Shown here one piece after another: positions 42,526 to 51,204 of a stretch of DNA of 64,000 nt. Every line of letters begins with the position of its first letter. Positions within the stretch are counted from its first letter, which is position 1. The stretch is from positions 1 to 64,000 of the forward strand of contig NZ_CP102263.1 in assembly GCF_025147485.1 (NCBI RefSeq). The letters run 5' to 3'. The DNA comes from Bacteroides uniformis (GTDB taxonomy: Bacteria > Bacteroidota > Bacteroidia > Bacteroidales > Bacteroidaceae). A program made the position numbers and the translations under genes. The notes beneath the pieces are model-generated. The model was not told the DNA's origin. It was given only the letters and a program-made list of their open reading frames with translations, and ran no database searches.

Positions 42526-43023
42526 TTAGATATTTTTTACAAAATCGTCAATGATTCGGGAAATACTCTCCGGAGTCTCCTGAACTTTAAAATTGACGCA
42601 AACCTCCATGATATCATCTGTATCTGGTTTTATGTTGCTCATCTGCATCTGGAGATTGGCTCTGTGCGGACTGGATAACAGCAAGTTGTTTTCCGGAATC
42701 TGTGATTCCACGCTTCCGACCTTCGCCTTGAACTTTATCTGCACATTATCCATTGCAAGATAATGATGGGATATCAAGGCTATAAGTGGAATATCAATAG
42801 TCTTGTCTCCAACCATGATTTTTTTTGATTGGAACGTATTTGCGTTATTTGCATTTGTTCCTTCAAAAAGTCTGGTCAGATTTTGTATCTGATGATTCTG
42901 TAATGTATCTTGTGCACAGTTTACGGCGTACTGCAAACCATTCATAATATCAGAGAATGAATTGGTTTGAACACTGTCCGGCTCATCGTCATTATTTTTC
43001 TTGCCTCTGTGAAAAAGTCCCAT
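42526..43023 (-). CDS. DUF2589-like protein, short form
   Basis: This 165-residue protein resembles the same family as its neighbour: a helical N-terminus (GLQYAVNCAQDTLQNHQIQN) and a beta domain (KTIDIPLIALISHHYLAMDN, VQIKFKAKVGS). The N-terminus MGLFHRGKKNNDDE is charged, and the C-terminal helix (PESISRIIDDFVKNI) is conserved in feel. Two unlike paralogues in one operon suggest a hetero-oligomer. The 47-codon frame upstream ends nine bases before it. Confidence 0.75.
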   Translation of the reverse strand: MGLFHRGKKNNDDEPDSVQTNSFSDIMNGLQYAVNCAQDTLQNHQIQNLTRLFEGTNANNANTFQSKKIMVGDKTIDIPLIALISHHYLAMDNVQIKFKAKVGSVESQIPENNLLLSSPHRANLQMQMSNIKPDTDDIMEVCVNFKVQETPESISRIIDDFVKNI

Positions 43024-43032
43024 GTTTTTAAT

Positions 43033-43176
43033 TTAAATACTTGATTTGTTGTCTTTAATGAGCACCAATCTTGACAATGTCCGGCTTACAGCTTCCATAT
43101 TTACACTGGAGACTATATTATTATTGACAATGCCTTGATGCCAAAACCAATATGGTGGATTCTCCGTGTGTTCCAT
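43033..43176 (-). CDS. Small ORF heading the DUF2589 cassette, 47 residues
   Basis: The frame starts MEHTENPPYWFWHQGIV and ends KDNKSSI. It has a strong Shine-Dalgarno-like AGGAGG six bases before the ATG, rare in Bacteroides, and stops nine bases before the short DUF2589 gene. The YWFWHQG run is unusual. It may be a real small protein, or a leader peptide whose translation controls the operon; no family is known to me. Confidence 0.5.
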   Translation of the reverse strand: MEHTENPPYWFWHQGIVNNNIVSSVNMEAVSRTLSRLVLIKDNKSSI

Positions 43177-43223
43177 CACGTCCTCCTTTCTTTATTGGGG
43201 TTATACTTCGGTTCTTTCCGTTG

Positions 43224-43245
43224 CGGGCGGAACTTTTTCCGCCCG
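43224..43245 (-). repeat. Hairpin after the third fimbrillin gene
   Basis: CGGGCGG (minus strand first arm 43245-43239) pairs with CCGCCCG (43230-43224), just after the stop codon. There is no T run, so it may protect the mRNA end rather than terminate. A near copy follows the second fimbrillin gene. Confidence 0.6.
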
Positions 43246-43250
43246 ACGGT

Positions 43251-44930
43251 TTACTGCTTCCTCAAGGTAGGCAATGCTCCATTAAGTTCGTAACGCCACT
43301 CTGAGCCTGCGTTCTGCAAGGCGGTGTTCATGGCATCGACGGCTTTCTGCCAGGTAACGTAAGTGCCGTCCACCTTCGTGGATTCGGGGGCGGTCTTATA
43401 GCCTCGTTCCTGATTGTTCTTCCAATAGCAGGCGGTCACGGTGGTGTAGCTATCTCCAAACAAGCCGCCGATATGCACATTGCCGGTGCTGCTACCCGTA
43501 CTGGTTACGTTGCCCGTGGCATAGCAGGCAAGGACGCGGCTTCCTCCGTTTAATCCCACTACACCGCCGCCAAAGTTATTCTTTTGGGAAGCTATTTCTA
43601 AGGTCACGTTGCCTGTGGCATAGCAAGCTGTCATGGTGCCCCATTTTTCTCCTGCCACACCGCCGACATAGTGCTTTCCCTTCACAGTGGCAGAGGAGCT
43701 GCATCCGATGATGGAACCGGCCTTTTGTGAACCCACCACACCGCCGACACAATCTGTGCCGCTGACGCTACCCGACACCGAGCAGTTTTCAATGGTGCCC
43801 CAGCTATATCCTACCACGCCGCCAGTACAGCCAAACATGTGATTGCTTGTTATCTGTATGCCTTCCATCACCACGTTCTTCACCATACCAGCTCTATTGA
43901 GATAGCCGAACAGACCCACAAATTGGTCATTTGTCGTAACGGTCAACCCCGTGATGGTATGGCCGCCGCCGTCGAAAGTGCCTTTGTATGAGTTATCGAA
44001 GCTTGTGCCTATCGGCGTCCAGCCTTTGCCCGTCAGATCAATGTTTTTGTCGAGGGTAATGTTAATGTCGGTCTTACCTCCGTTCACTAATTCGGCTACA
44101 TTCATCAGGCCATCGGCGGAGGTCACGGTGTAGCTGCCGTCGCTCTCTATGGTATAGCCCAGGTCTTTTGCCGCAGCGAGGGAGACGGTGTAGGTATATT
44201 CACCGCCCGCCTGCCAGTCGGTAGCATTCTTCATCTTATAAACGAAGGTTTTGCCGTTAGTGAAGGTGCACGTAATGAAGGTCCTGCCAGCTGCCACACT
44301 TTGCGGGGCTACGAGGGCGATGTAGGTGTTGCTGCCCTTGTCATACGGGGTGATTTTATCTGGATTGTCATTCTCGGTGGAGAGACCCGTCAGCTGCACG
44401 GATGCCAGCCCCTCGGTGTAGTCCGTCAGAACGACGGTCACCCGCGCCGTGCGGTGGGTGAAGCGGAGCGTGGGGCTACCATAGGTCACCGTCTGTCCGT
44501 CGGCTACGATGAGGTCGCTGCCCTCGAAGTCTTTCCGGGCACTTTGGTTGGCTTTTACCTTCACAGCAGAAGGGGTTGTCTCGCCCTCGGTGTAGGGCCA
44601 CCACGCTGTGACGGTGATGTCGTTGTGGTTGGTCCAGTAGTACGGGTCGGTGGAGGTCAGCGTGGCGCTGGTGGGGTCGGCGGTGGAGGGCGTCACGTCG
44701 TACGTCTTCACCATGCCGTCCATCAGCACTGCCACGCTCTGCACACCCTCCCAATTGCCATCCGCGGGGGCACGGGTGCCGGCGATGGCTTTCGCGGCGG
44801 GATTCAGCCCCGTGGCGGTGAAGACGATGGGTGTGCCTTCCGCCCCTTCCGGCAGAAAGCCCGCTTCGTCCTGCGTGCAGGCGGCGAGTGAGAGGGCGAG
44901 CGCTGCAAGTGCAAAAAATCTTATCCTCAT
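43251..44930 (-). CDS. Fimbrillin-like lipoprotein with GLUG repeats (copy 2)
   Basis: A 559-residue surface lipoprotein: signal peptide ending LSLAAC, a fimbrillin-type N-terminal domain (about 30-250; VFTATGLNPA, PYYWTNHNDITVTAWWPY, LRFTHRTARVTVVL), then GLUG-type glycine-rich repeats (VGGVVGSQKAGSIIGCSSSA, VGGVAGEKWGTMTACYATGNV) to the end. Such proteins form or tip the fimbriae of Bacteroidales. Its C-terminal half is nearly the same as that of the next gene upstream (44994-46787), showing a tandem duplication; the N-terminal halves differ much more. Confidence 0.85.
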   Translation of the reverse strand: MRIRFFALAALALSLAACTQDEAGFLPEGAEGTPIVFTATGLNPAAKAIAGTRAPADGNWEGVQSVAVLMDGMVKTYDVTPSTADPTSATLTSTDPYYWTNHNDITVTAWWPYTEGETTPSAVKVKANQSARKDFEGSDLIVADGQTVTYGSPTLRFTHRTARVTVVLTDYTEGLASVQLTGLSTENDNPDKITPYDKGSNTYIALVAPQSVAAGRTFITCTFTNGKTFVYKMKNATDWQAGGEYTYTVSLAAAKDLGYTIESDGSYTVTSADGLMNVAELVNGGKTDINITLDKNIDLTGKGWTPIGTSFDNSYKGTFDGGGHTITGLTVTTNDQFVGLFGYLNRAGMVKNVVMEGIQITSNHMFGCTGGVVGYSWGTIENCSVSGSVSGTDCVGGVVGSQKAGSIIGCSSSATVKGKHYVGGVAGEKWGTMTACYATGNVTLEIASQKNNFGGGVVGLNGGSRVLACYATGNVTSTGSSTGNVHIGGLFGDSYTTVTACYWKNNQERGYKTAPESTKVDGTYVTWQKAVDAMNTALQNAGSEWRYELNGALPTLRKQ

Positions 44931-44967
44931 AATATCTGTTATTTTATTACTCTGGTTGTTTCCGTTG

Positions 44968-44988
44968 CGGGCAGAACTTTTCCGCCCG
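44968..44988 (-). repeat. Hairpin after the second fimbrillin gene
   Basis: CGGGCGG (minus, from 44988) with CTGCCCG (to 44968), same place and nearly same sequence as the hairpin at 43224-43245. It is part of the duplicated unit. Confidence 0.6.
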
Positions 44989-44993
44989 ACGGT

Positions 44994-46787
44994 TTACTGC
45001 TTCATCAAGGTAGGCAATGCTCCTTTAAGTTCGTAACGCCACCTTGAGCCTGCGTTCTGCAAGGCGGTGTTCATGGCATCGACGGCTTTCTGCCAGGTAA
45101 CGACAGAGCCGTCCACCTTCGTGGCTCCGGTGCTTTCCCTATTGTAGCCGATGCCTTGTTCATGATTGTTCTTCCAATAGCCGGCGGTCACGGTGGTGTA
45201 GTTATTTCCCAAAAAGCCGCCGATATGTACTTTGCCAGTGCTACTACCCGTACTGGTTACGTTGCCCGTGGCATAGCAGGCAAGGAGGCTGCTTCCTGCG
45301 TTCATTCCCACCAGACTGCCGCCAGCGATATTCTTTGCGGGGTTTATTTCTATGGTCACGTTGCCCGTGGCATAGCAAGCGGTCAGGGTGGCACTCGAAT
45401 TCGTCTGACCTGCCACGCCGCCGACATCGACCGTTCCCTTCACTGTGGCAGAGGAACTGCATCCGGTGATGGAACCGCCTATTTGAGCACCCACCACACC
45501 GCCGACATACACCGTGCCGCTGACGCTGCCCGACACCGAGCAGTTTTCAATGGTGCCCCAGCTATATCCTACCACGCCGCCAATACTGCCGCCATATATT
45601 TGATTGCTTGTTATCTGTACGCCCTCCATCACCACGTTCTTCACCGTACCAGCTCTATTGAGCCAGCCGAACAGACCCGCATATTCGTCATTTGTCGTAA
45701 AGGTCAGCCCCGTAATGGTATGGCCGCCACCGTCGAAGGTGCCTTTGTATGAGTTGTCGTAGTCTGTGCCTATCGGTGTCCAGTCTTTGCCTGTGAGGTC
45801 AATGTCAGTGTCGAGGGTAATGTTAATGTCGCTCTTACCTCCGTTCACTAATTCGGCTATATTCATCAGGCCGTTGGTGTTATAGACCGTGTAGGTCTTG
45901 GTGTTGCTGTCGTAGATGTAGCCCAAATCCTCGGCTGCGCCGCTCTCGCCGCCGCCGTCAGCCCAGCTGCCGATGGTGCAACCCTCTAACGTCAGGCCGG
46001 TGGCGTTCACCTTAACGGTATATTTATAGCGGCTGCCCGCTTCTAATACGACGTTGTTCTGCGGACGGAAGTAGAAGGTGCCGCCGCCGAGTTCCACCTT
46101 GACGAACGGTTTGCCTGCCGCAATGGTCTGCGGGGCGGTTAGTGCCTCGTAGGTGTTGCCGCTTGCGTTGTAGGTCTTGATGGCGGTCGGGTTGCCGTTA
46201 TCGGCGGACAGGCTCACGAGGCTCACCGTGGCACCAGCGACGCTCGTGAATCCCGTGCCGGGCTTCAGTTCGATTGTCACGCGTGCCGTGCGGTGGGTAA
46301 ATTCAAGAGTCGGGTTGTTAAATTCCACCTTCCGGTTCTCAGCAGAGATGAAGTCGCTGTTCTGGAAGTCAGCCAATTTGCTTTGGTCTTCGGCCACCTT
46401 CACGGCAGGCATCTGTGTGATGTCGGCATTGTTGAAGGGCCACCATGCCGATACGGTAATCGGGTCGCGGCTGGTCCAGTAGTACGGGTCGTTCTCGCGT
46501 GAGAGCGTGGCACTCTTGAAATCGGTAGAAGCCGTAACGGTGTATTCCTTTACCGCATCGCCCATCTTGAGTGCCACGGAAGTGACGCCCTGCCAGTCGC
46601 CGTCCACAGCGGCACGGGTGGAAGAGGCTGCCAGCGGCGTTGCTTCTACGGACAGTCCGGTGGCACGGATGAATACAGGGTATTCACCTTCGGGCAGACG
46701 GTTATCGCCAGCAAGTTCGTCCTGCGTGCAGGCGGCAAGGGCGAACAGCAGTGCGGTGGCTGCGGGGATAAATAATCTATGTCTCAT
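44994..46787 (-). CDS. Fimbrillin-like lipoprotein with GLUG repeats (copy 1)
   Basis: A 597-residue lipoprotein (signal peptide with lipobox ALAAC) with a fimbrillin-like N-terminal region (DPYYWTSRDPITVSAWWPF, LEFTHRTARVTIEL) and GLUG repeats in the C-terminal part (VGGVVGAQIGGSITGCSSSA, VGGVAGQTNSSATLTACYAT). The final WQKAVDAMNTALQNAG segment is shared with copy 2. Compared with copy 2 it has about 38 extra residues before the repeats. It lies within the fimbrial operon after the smaller fimbrillin gene. Confidence 0.85.
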   Translation of the reverse strand: MRHRLFIPAATALLFALAACTQDELAGDNRLPEGEYPVFIRATGLSVEATPLAASSTRAAVDGDWQGVTSVALKMGDAVKEYTVTASTDFKSATLSRENDPYYWTSRDPITVSAWWPFNNADITQMPAVKVAEDQSKLADFQNSDFISAENRKVEFNNPTLEFTHRTARVTIELKPGTGFTSVAGATVSLVSLSADNGNPTAIKTYNASGNTYEALTAPQTIAAGKPFVKVELGGGTFYFRPQNNVVLEAGSRYKYTVKVNATGLTLEGCTIGSWADGGGESGAAEDLGYIYDSNTKTYTVYNTNGLMNIAELVNGGKSDINITLDTDIDLTGKDWTPIGTDYDNSYKGTFDGGGHTITGLTFTTNDEYAGLFGWLNRAGTVKNVVMEGVQITSNQIYGGSIGGVVGYSWGTIENCSVSGSVSGTVYVGGVVGAQIGGSITGCSSSATVKGTVDVGGVAGQTNSSATLTACYATGNVTIEINPAKNIAGGSLVGMNAGSSLLACYATGNVTSTGSSTGKVHIGGFLGNNYTTVTAGYWKNNHEQGIGYNRESTGATKVDGSVVTWQKAVDAMNTALQNAGSRWRYELKGALPTLMKQ

Positions 46788-46821
46788 AATTCTTCATTCT
46801 AATCGATTAATTATTAAAATC

Positions 46822-47709
46822 CTACAGGTCAGCACCCACATCTCCACCGTCTATATCGTTCCACTTTGCAATGGTGGCTTCGCTGACTTCAAGGACTTTG
46901 TTGCGTACCTTGACGGTATAGGTGTAGTTGTTGCCCGCCAGCAGTGCGCCTTCGGGCACGGTGAGTGTGGCATGATATTCCTGACCTTTGTAATTCACAA
47001 CCAACGGCAGGGATGCAACTGTCTGCGGGAAGAGGATGATCGATGACGTGAGAACGCCGTCTGCCAAATTCATGGCCAGTTCTCCGGTCTGTGCCCCGTT
47101 GTCTGCGGTGGCAATACCGTCGGCCGTGTTGAACGTACCGGTGAGTAACAATCCGTCCAGCGTGTAACGTTCAGGCTTGACCACGCTGAAATTCACGCCG
47201 TCGCCCGCCTCGAAGGTAAGGGTTATCTGGCTCATGCGGTGGTGGAAGGAGTTGTCTTCACCGCCTTTGGCGGTTTTGTCGGTGAAGCTTACTACCGGGT
47301 TGTTTTTGTCTCCCGTGGCTCCTGAAGCAAAGAGGAAGTCGATGGCAGGCTGGTTCTGCTGCGCCGTGGCATCGGTCGTGGCTGTGAGGATGCCTCCCGC
47401 CGCGTTGTACGGATAGTAGGCGCGGAAAGTATGGGTCTTTGTATCTTCGATATAGATAACCTTTCCTTCTGCCTCAAATTTCCCGTTTTTCAGGATGAAA
47501 GGCACGTTGCCGTACTGGGAATCGTTGCCGATGTCGGTGATGCCGATACGGTCGCCGGCAGTCCAGGTGGTTCCGCTGGCGCGGGTGGCGGGGGCGATGT
47601 CGGCGGTAAACTGGGCGGCCACGGGGTCACCGTTCAGGTTCTCGTTGTCGTTGTTGCAGGCTGCCAGTGCGAGGGCGAGCATCGCAAGTGCAAAAAATCT
47701 TGTCTTCAT
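46822..47709 (-). CDS. Fimbrillin family lipoprotein
   Basis: The 295 residues have a lipoprotein signal peptide (LALALAAC), then the fimbrillin family pattern: ARPATRASGTTWTAGDRIGI-like region (ATRASGTTWTAGDRIGI), HTFRAYYPYNA, SFHHRMSQITLTFEAGDGV and a C-terminal strand YTYTVKVRNKVLEVSEATI. It is a likely structural or accessory fimbrial subunit, matured at the outer membrane. It lies between the anchor gene and the two GLUG-repeat genes. Confidence 0.88.
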   Translation of the reverse strand: MKTRFFALAMLALALAACNNDNENLNGDPVAAQFTADIAPATRASGTTWTAGDRIGITDIGNDSQYGNVPFILKNGKFEAEGKVIYIEDTKTHTFRAYYPYNAAGGILTATTDATAQQNQPAIDFLFASGATGDKNNPVVSFTDKTAKGGEDNSFHHRMSQITLTFEAGDGVNFSVVKPERYTLDGLLLTGTFNTADGIATADNGAQTGELAMNLADGVLTSSIILFPQTVASLPLVVNYKGQEYHATLTVPEGALLAGNNYTYTVKVRNKVLEVSEATIAKWNDIDGGDVGADL

Positions 47710-47808
47710 TATATTCTGTTATTATATTAGTTAAATTCCATTTCAATAATTGCTGCACCTTAGCAAAATCAAAGCAAGCTTTGCTTCTGCGTTCGGTTTG
47801 CTAATTAT

Positions 47809-48696
47809 TTACAAATCGGCATTTACATCATCACCTTTCACTTCTTCCCAGCCGTTGATTTCGACTCCGTCCACTTCCATGCCTTCGGGAGTCTCAACCA
47901 GCGTTCCGCCGAGGGTCAGCGATTCGCCCTTTCCGGTGTTGAACCCCTTGAGGGCTTCCGTGATGTCGCTTTTCAGCGTCGTGGGGGTCGGGTTGCCGTC
48001 CGCATAGCGGATTTCACCCGTCAGCAGTTGTTCCGTGCCGGTCACACCCAGCAACCGCACCGTGGCTTTCCACTTGCCGGCATCGTCACCTTCGGTTATC
48101 TTGGTGAAGGGCAGCACGACGTTTGAAGCGGCTCCGTAGGTATCGGTAGCGAAATCGAGAGTTCTGGCTGCACCCGTCAGATGGGCAACAATCTCCGTGA
48201 TGCGTCCGGCGGCATCCCCCGTCGGTTTGATGATAAGCGTCAGTTCGCGTACCTGCTGCTTCATTGCGGCGGTCAGCGGATAGTCCTTGTCTTTCTCGAT
48301 GCTCACCTGTTTCGTATAGGTGAAGAACCATCCCGGGGCATTGTTCACAAAGGCATCCGTTCCTGCCCGGTTTCCCGTGGCTGCGGCAATGGTGGCGGTG
48401 GTACCATTTACCATGATTCCTTCAGCAGGGTTCCACACCGCAAGGGTGTAGCTGCCCGGAGCAAACAGATGGTTGGGGGCATGGGTGGCGGAAGTCTCCG
48501 TACCCGTATAGTCACCCATGGTAACCGTCCATGTGGTAGGTATGTCGATACCCTCACCGCGTGCCGACCAGTCGGCTGTCACCGCAATCTTCCCATAGTC
48601 GGGATGCGGCGTGTCATAAAGCGTGTCCTTCACGCAGGAAGAGAGCAGCACGGCGGCTGCCATTCCTACCATATTTATATATTGTCTTGCTTTCAT
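47809..48696 (-). CDS. FimB/Mfa2-like fimbrial anchor lipoprotein
   Basis: A 295-residue lipoprotein with lipobox VLLSSC followed by VKDTLYDTPHPDYGKI, the N-terminus of FimB/Mfa2-type anchor subunits, which terminate and fix fimbriae at the cell surface. The body is a tandem beta sandwich (WTVTMGDYTGTE, VSIEKDKDYPLTAAMKQQVR, ELTLIIKPTGDAAGRITEIV). It stands 16 bases after the DUF3575 gene in the usual fimbrial operon order. Confidence 0.85.
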   Translation of the reverse strand: MKARQYINMVGMAAAVLLSSCVKDTLYDTPHPDYGKIAVTADWSARGEGIDIPTTWTVTMGDYTGTETSATHAPNHLFAPGSYTLAVWNPAEGIMVNGTTATIAAATGNRAGTDAFVNNAPGWFFTYTKQVSIEKDKDYPLTAAMKQQVRELTLIIKPTGDAAGRITEIVAHLTGAARTLDFATDTYGAASNVVLPFTKITEGDDAGKWKATVRLLGVTGTEQLLTGEIRYADGNPTPTTLKSDITEALKGFNTGKGESLTLGGTLVETPEGMEVDGVEINGWEEVKGDDVNADL

Positions 48697-48712
48697 ACTC
48701 TATTCCTCCGTA

Positions 48713-49813
48713 TTAGAATAACTTCCATACCAATGTCACACCGGCGTTGATGGGGCCACACCAATTTTTTGTCTCGTTGCCACAGCGCACGCGCACACCA
48801 TCGATGACTTCATATTTTTCGAAATCGGCATTCAGGTAGCCCAAACCGAGGTTGAAATCAAGATCTAATGCCTTGTTTAGTCGCAGCTGATAGCCGGCGG
48901 TGATGCCGCCACCCATCAGGTCGCCCTGCTTGCCTGTTTCGGAAAGCTTGTAGTTGAACTGTCCAGCCTTGAACATCGCGCCCAGATGCCAGGCTTTCTT
49001 CTCACCCATATAGTAACGTACTTCCGGAGCCACTTCCCAGAGTGCATAGCGGCGGTCTTTGTCACTCCAGCTCCAAGAAGTCCACGAGCCGTTTACGGCA
49101 ATGCCCCACGATGGACAGATGCGCCATTCAAGTCCTAAATCTGGTGTCAAGGTAGCCCAGCGCAGCAGGTTGGCACGCAGGGAGAGATGATAATCAGTTG
49201 TGATTTTGGTTTCCGACAGCGTGTCGGCAAGTGTATTTTGTTGAGCGGTTTTCTCGGCTTCTGCCTTTTCAGCGGCAAGTCGGGCTTCTTCCGCCTTGCG
49301 CTGCTCTTCGGCAAGCCGTTCCTGCTCGGCACGCTTCTCGGTTTCTAAGCGTTCGGCTTCCGCCTTGCGTCGTGCTTCTGCTTCCGCATCCGTCACGGCT
49401 GTTTCCTTTACCGGTACCGTCAGGCGCACGGTGACAAAATCACCCTCTGTCACATGATTGCGGGTAATGAAGTTTTCTTCCTTGATTTTCGCTCGTGTAA
49501 TCAGTTCTGATTTAACACGGTTGGCACGAATCTTCGCTGTTGCAAGGTTCTTGACTTCACTGCTCTGCGAATTGCAATATCCGTCAACCAATAGCGGCAG
49601 TTTGCCGTCAAGAATTGTTGCTTTGTTGTTTTCGATACATTCCAACAGGCGGGCAAGTTCCGTGTCATTGCCATTCCAAGGCACGTAGAACATGTCCTTC
49701 TGCGTAACGAACCGGAAGGTGTAGGTCGTGTCTGCTTTCTGCTGCGCAATGACAGGAAAAGTTACCGTCATCAGCCACAGAAACAGGGTGAGAAAAGTGA
49801 TTTTTCTGCTCAT
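48713..49813 (-). CDS. DUF3575 outer-membrane protein of the fimbrial operon
   Basis: The 366 residues have a signal peptide (1-23), a periplasmic N-terminal domain resembling OmpA C-terminal repeats (LLVDGYCNSQSSEVKNLATA, AKIRANRVKSELI), a long charged coiled-coil linker (about 140-190, rich in E, K, A, R) and a C-terminal DUF3575 beta barrel ending NAGVTLVWKLF. Such genes head fimbrial operons of Bacteroides. It has a good promoter at 49845-49875 with direct repeats upstream. Confidence 0.87.
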   Translation of the reverse strand: MSRKITFLTLFLWLMTVTFPVIAQQKADTTYTFRFVTQKDMFYVPWNGNDTELARLLECIENNKATILDGKLPLLVDGYCNSQSSEVKNLATAKIRANRVKSELITRAKIKEENFITRNHVTEGDFVTVRLTVPVKETAVTDAEAEARRKAEAERLETEKRAEQERLAEEQRKAEEARLAAEKAEAEKTAQQNTLADTLSETKITTDYHLSLRANLLRWATLTPDLGLEWRICPSWGIAVNGSWTSWSWSDKDRRYALWEVAPEVRYYMGEKKAWHLGAMFKAGQFNYKLSETGKQGDLMGGGITAGYQLRLNKALDLDFNLGLGYLNADFEKYEVIDGVRVRCGNETKNWCGPINAGVTLVWKLF

Positions 49814-49844
49814 ATAAACTTGAATTTATTATCTTTGTCTTCTC

Positions 49845-49875
49845 CAAAGGTAATAAATGCCATTCAGCGCCCAAA
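49845..49875 (-). promoter_or_regulatory. Promoter of the fimbrial operon
   Basis: On the minus strand TTTG (49875-49872), exactly 19 bases, then TACCTTTG (49852-49845), a full match to the Bacteroides consensus. The start of transcription would be near 49838, 25 bases before the DUF3575 ATG. Confidence 0.8.
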
Positions 49876-49920
49876 ATATTACAAAAACTTTTTCTGTTGA
49901 AATACAGCGTTTTATAAAAA

Positions 49921-50000
49921 TTGTCGTTTGAGCACTTTTCAAATTGTCGTTTGAGCACTTTTTTTGTCGAATTAGCACTTTTTTGTCGCTTGAGCACTTT
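49921..50000 (-). promoter_or_regulatory. Four-copy direct-repeat array upstream of the fimbrial promoter
   Basis: The unit TTGTCGTTTGAGCACTTTT (plus strand) starts at 49921, 49944, 49964 and 49983; copy 3 has GAATT and copy 4 GCTTG in the middle. The period is about 20 bases, two helix turns, and the array lies at about -83 to -162 from the predicted start, the pattern of AraC-type activator sites. The gene for an AraC-type regulator is adjacent. Confidence 0.75.
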
Positions 50001-50049
50001 TTGAAAATGAGCTTCTGAGACCTTTTTCATCGGCTTTTTACCACACAAA

Positions 50050-51180
50050 TTATTCCAGATTTGCTTTTTTCCACTTGCCAGGCGTACATCCTTCCTTCTC
50101 TGTAAATGATTTGATAAAGTTACTGCGGGAAAGAAAACCGGAAGACTCAGCCAGCTTCTGTATATTGATTTCCGGATGCTCCTTCAGTATGTTTTTCGCA
50201 TACTCCAACCGGAGACCGGTTATCCATTCGCGGAATGTCATTTTATACGTAGTCTTGATATAAGCGGAAAGATAGGTACGGTTCGTATGAAGTATTTCGG
50301 ACAGTTCTTTTATGGTAAGTCCCTGCTGGACATAGCCGTCTGTCTTTATCCAGTTGGCCACTTTCTCTATAATTTCTGTATAGGACACTGGAACTTCTTT
50401 CTCAGAAACTATTTCAGGTTCTGTTTCCGTATCTGTCAGAAGTTCTTCTTCAGACTGTATATCTTGCTCAAAAGCATTTTCCACCTGTTCATAGAACAGC
50501 AGGTAGTTCTGATAGCTGTAGAAAAGATAGCTGTAGAACGGTATTGACGACAAAATCCAGATAAAAACATATTTGTCTGGCAGAAATGTCAGCAATCCGC
50601 ATCCGACACCGAAGATAACAGCCCAATAAGTGAATATGGAAAGCCATTCGATATATGTGCCTATATCATCCGCCTGAGTTTCATTGAAAATCCGAATGGC
50701 TCTACGATATGCAATTATGACTCTGCGAGCTAAAACGATTCCAAAAACGACTAACCATACAGCTAAAGCAAATAAAGAGATTTTTTGCATGATTCCGCTT
50801 GGCAACAGGAACAACACAACTCCGGAAAGAGTTGAGAATATAATCCATAAAATGATATGTGTCCACACACGCCGTTTGGTAATGTAAAAACGATCAAGCA
50901 ACATTATCAATGCCGAACTGAACAGAGAATAGCACAGGAAGTATGTGGACATGTTCATCAATATGGCAGAATCCGCATTTTTGAATCGGATACCAAAGAA
51001 GAAATGTACCGAATAGTTTGCCGAAAGCAGTAGCATAGCTATACCCATAATCTGTCGAGAGCGGAGATAATTCTTGAAAATTTTCTTTTCAGGAGTCTTT
51101 GCAAACAAAAAATAAAAGCCGAAGAATAACATCAACGGCAGTGCGGTATAAAGTGAAAAACTGTATATAGATGGTTCCAT
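50050..51180 (-). CDS. Membrane-bound AraC-type regulator
   Basis: This 376-residue protein has about seven membrane helices in residues 1-230 and a C-terminal AraC-type double helix-turn-helix (about 285-375; LTIKELSEILHTNRTYLSAY, INIQKLAESSGFLSRSNFIK). The start MEPSIYSFSLYTALPL at 51178-51180 is chosen since a longer frame to 51237 spans the promoter element at 51205-51212. It lies directly upstream of the fimbrial operon in the same direction and is the likely reader of its direct-repeat array. Confidence 0.87.
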   Translation of the reverse strand: MEPSIYSFSLYTALPLMLFFGFYFLFAKTPEKKIFKNYLRSRQIMGIAMLLLSANYSVHFFFGIRFKNADSAILMNMSTYFLCYSLFSSALIMLLDRFYITKRRVWTHIILWIIFSTLSGVVLFLLPSGIMQKISLFALAVWLVVFGIVLARRVIIAYRRAIRIFNETQADDIGTYIEWLSIFTYWAVIFGVGCGLLTFLPDKYVFIWILSSIPFYSYLFYSYQNYLLFYEQVENAFEQDIQSEEELLTDTETEPEIVSEKEVPVSYTEIIEKVANWIKTDGYVQQGLTIKELSEILHTNRTYLSAYIKTTYKMTFREWITGLRLEYAKNILKEHPEINIQKLAESSGFLSRSNFIKSFTEKEGCTPGKWKKANLE

Positions 51181-51204
51181 TGTTATGCTTATTTGATTTT
51201 GATA

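Noticed and set aside
49921..50000. Possible CRISPR array
   Set aside because: Four short units of about 20 bases with almost no spacers and no cas genes; the position fits regulator binding sites.
49665..50048. 127-codon minus-strand frame upstream of the DUF3575 gene
   Set aside because: Its N-terminal part is only the translated direct-repeat array and it overlaps the consensus promoter and the DUF3575 gene.
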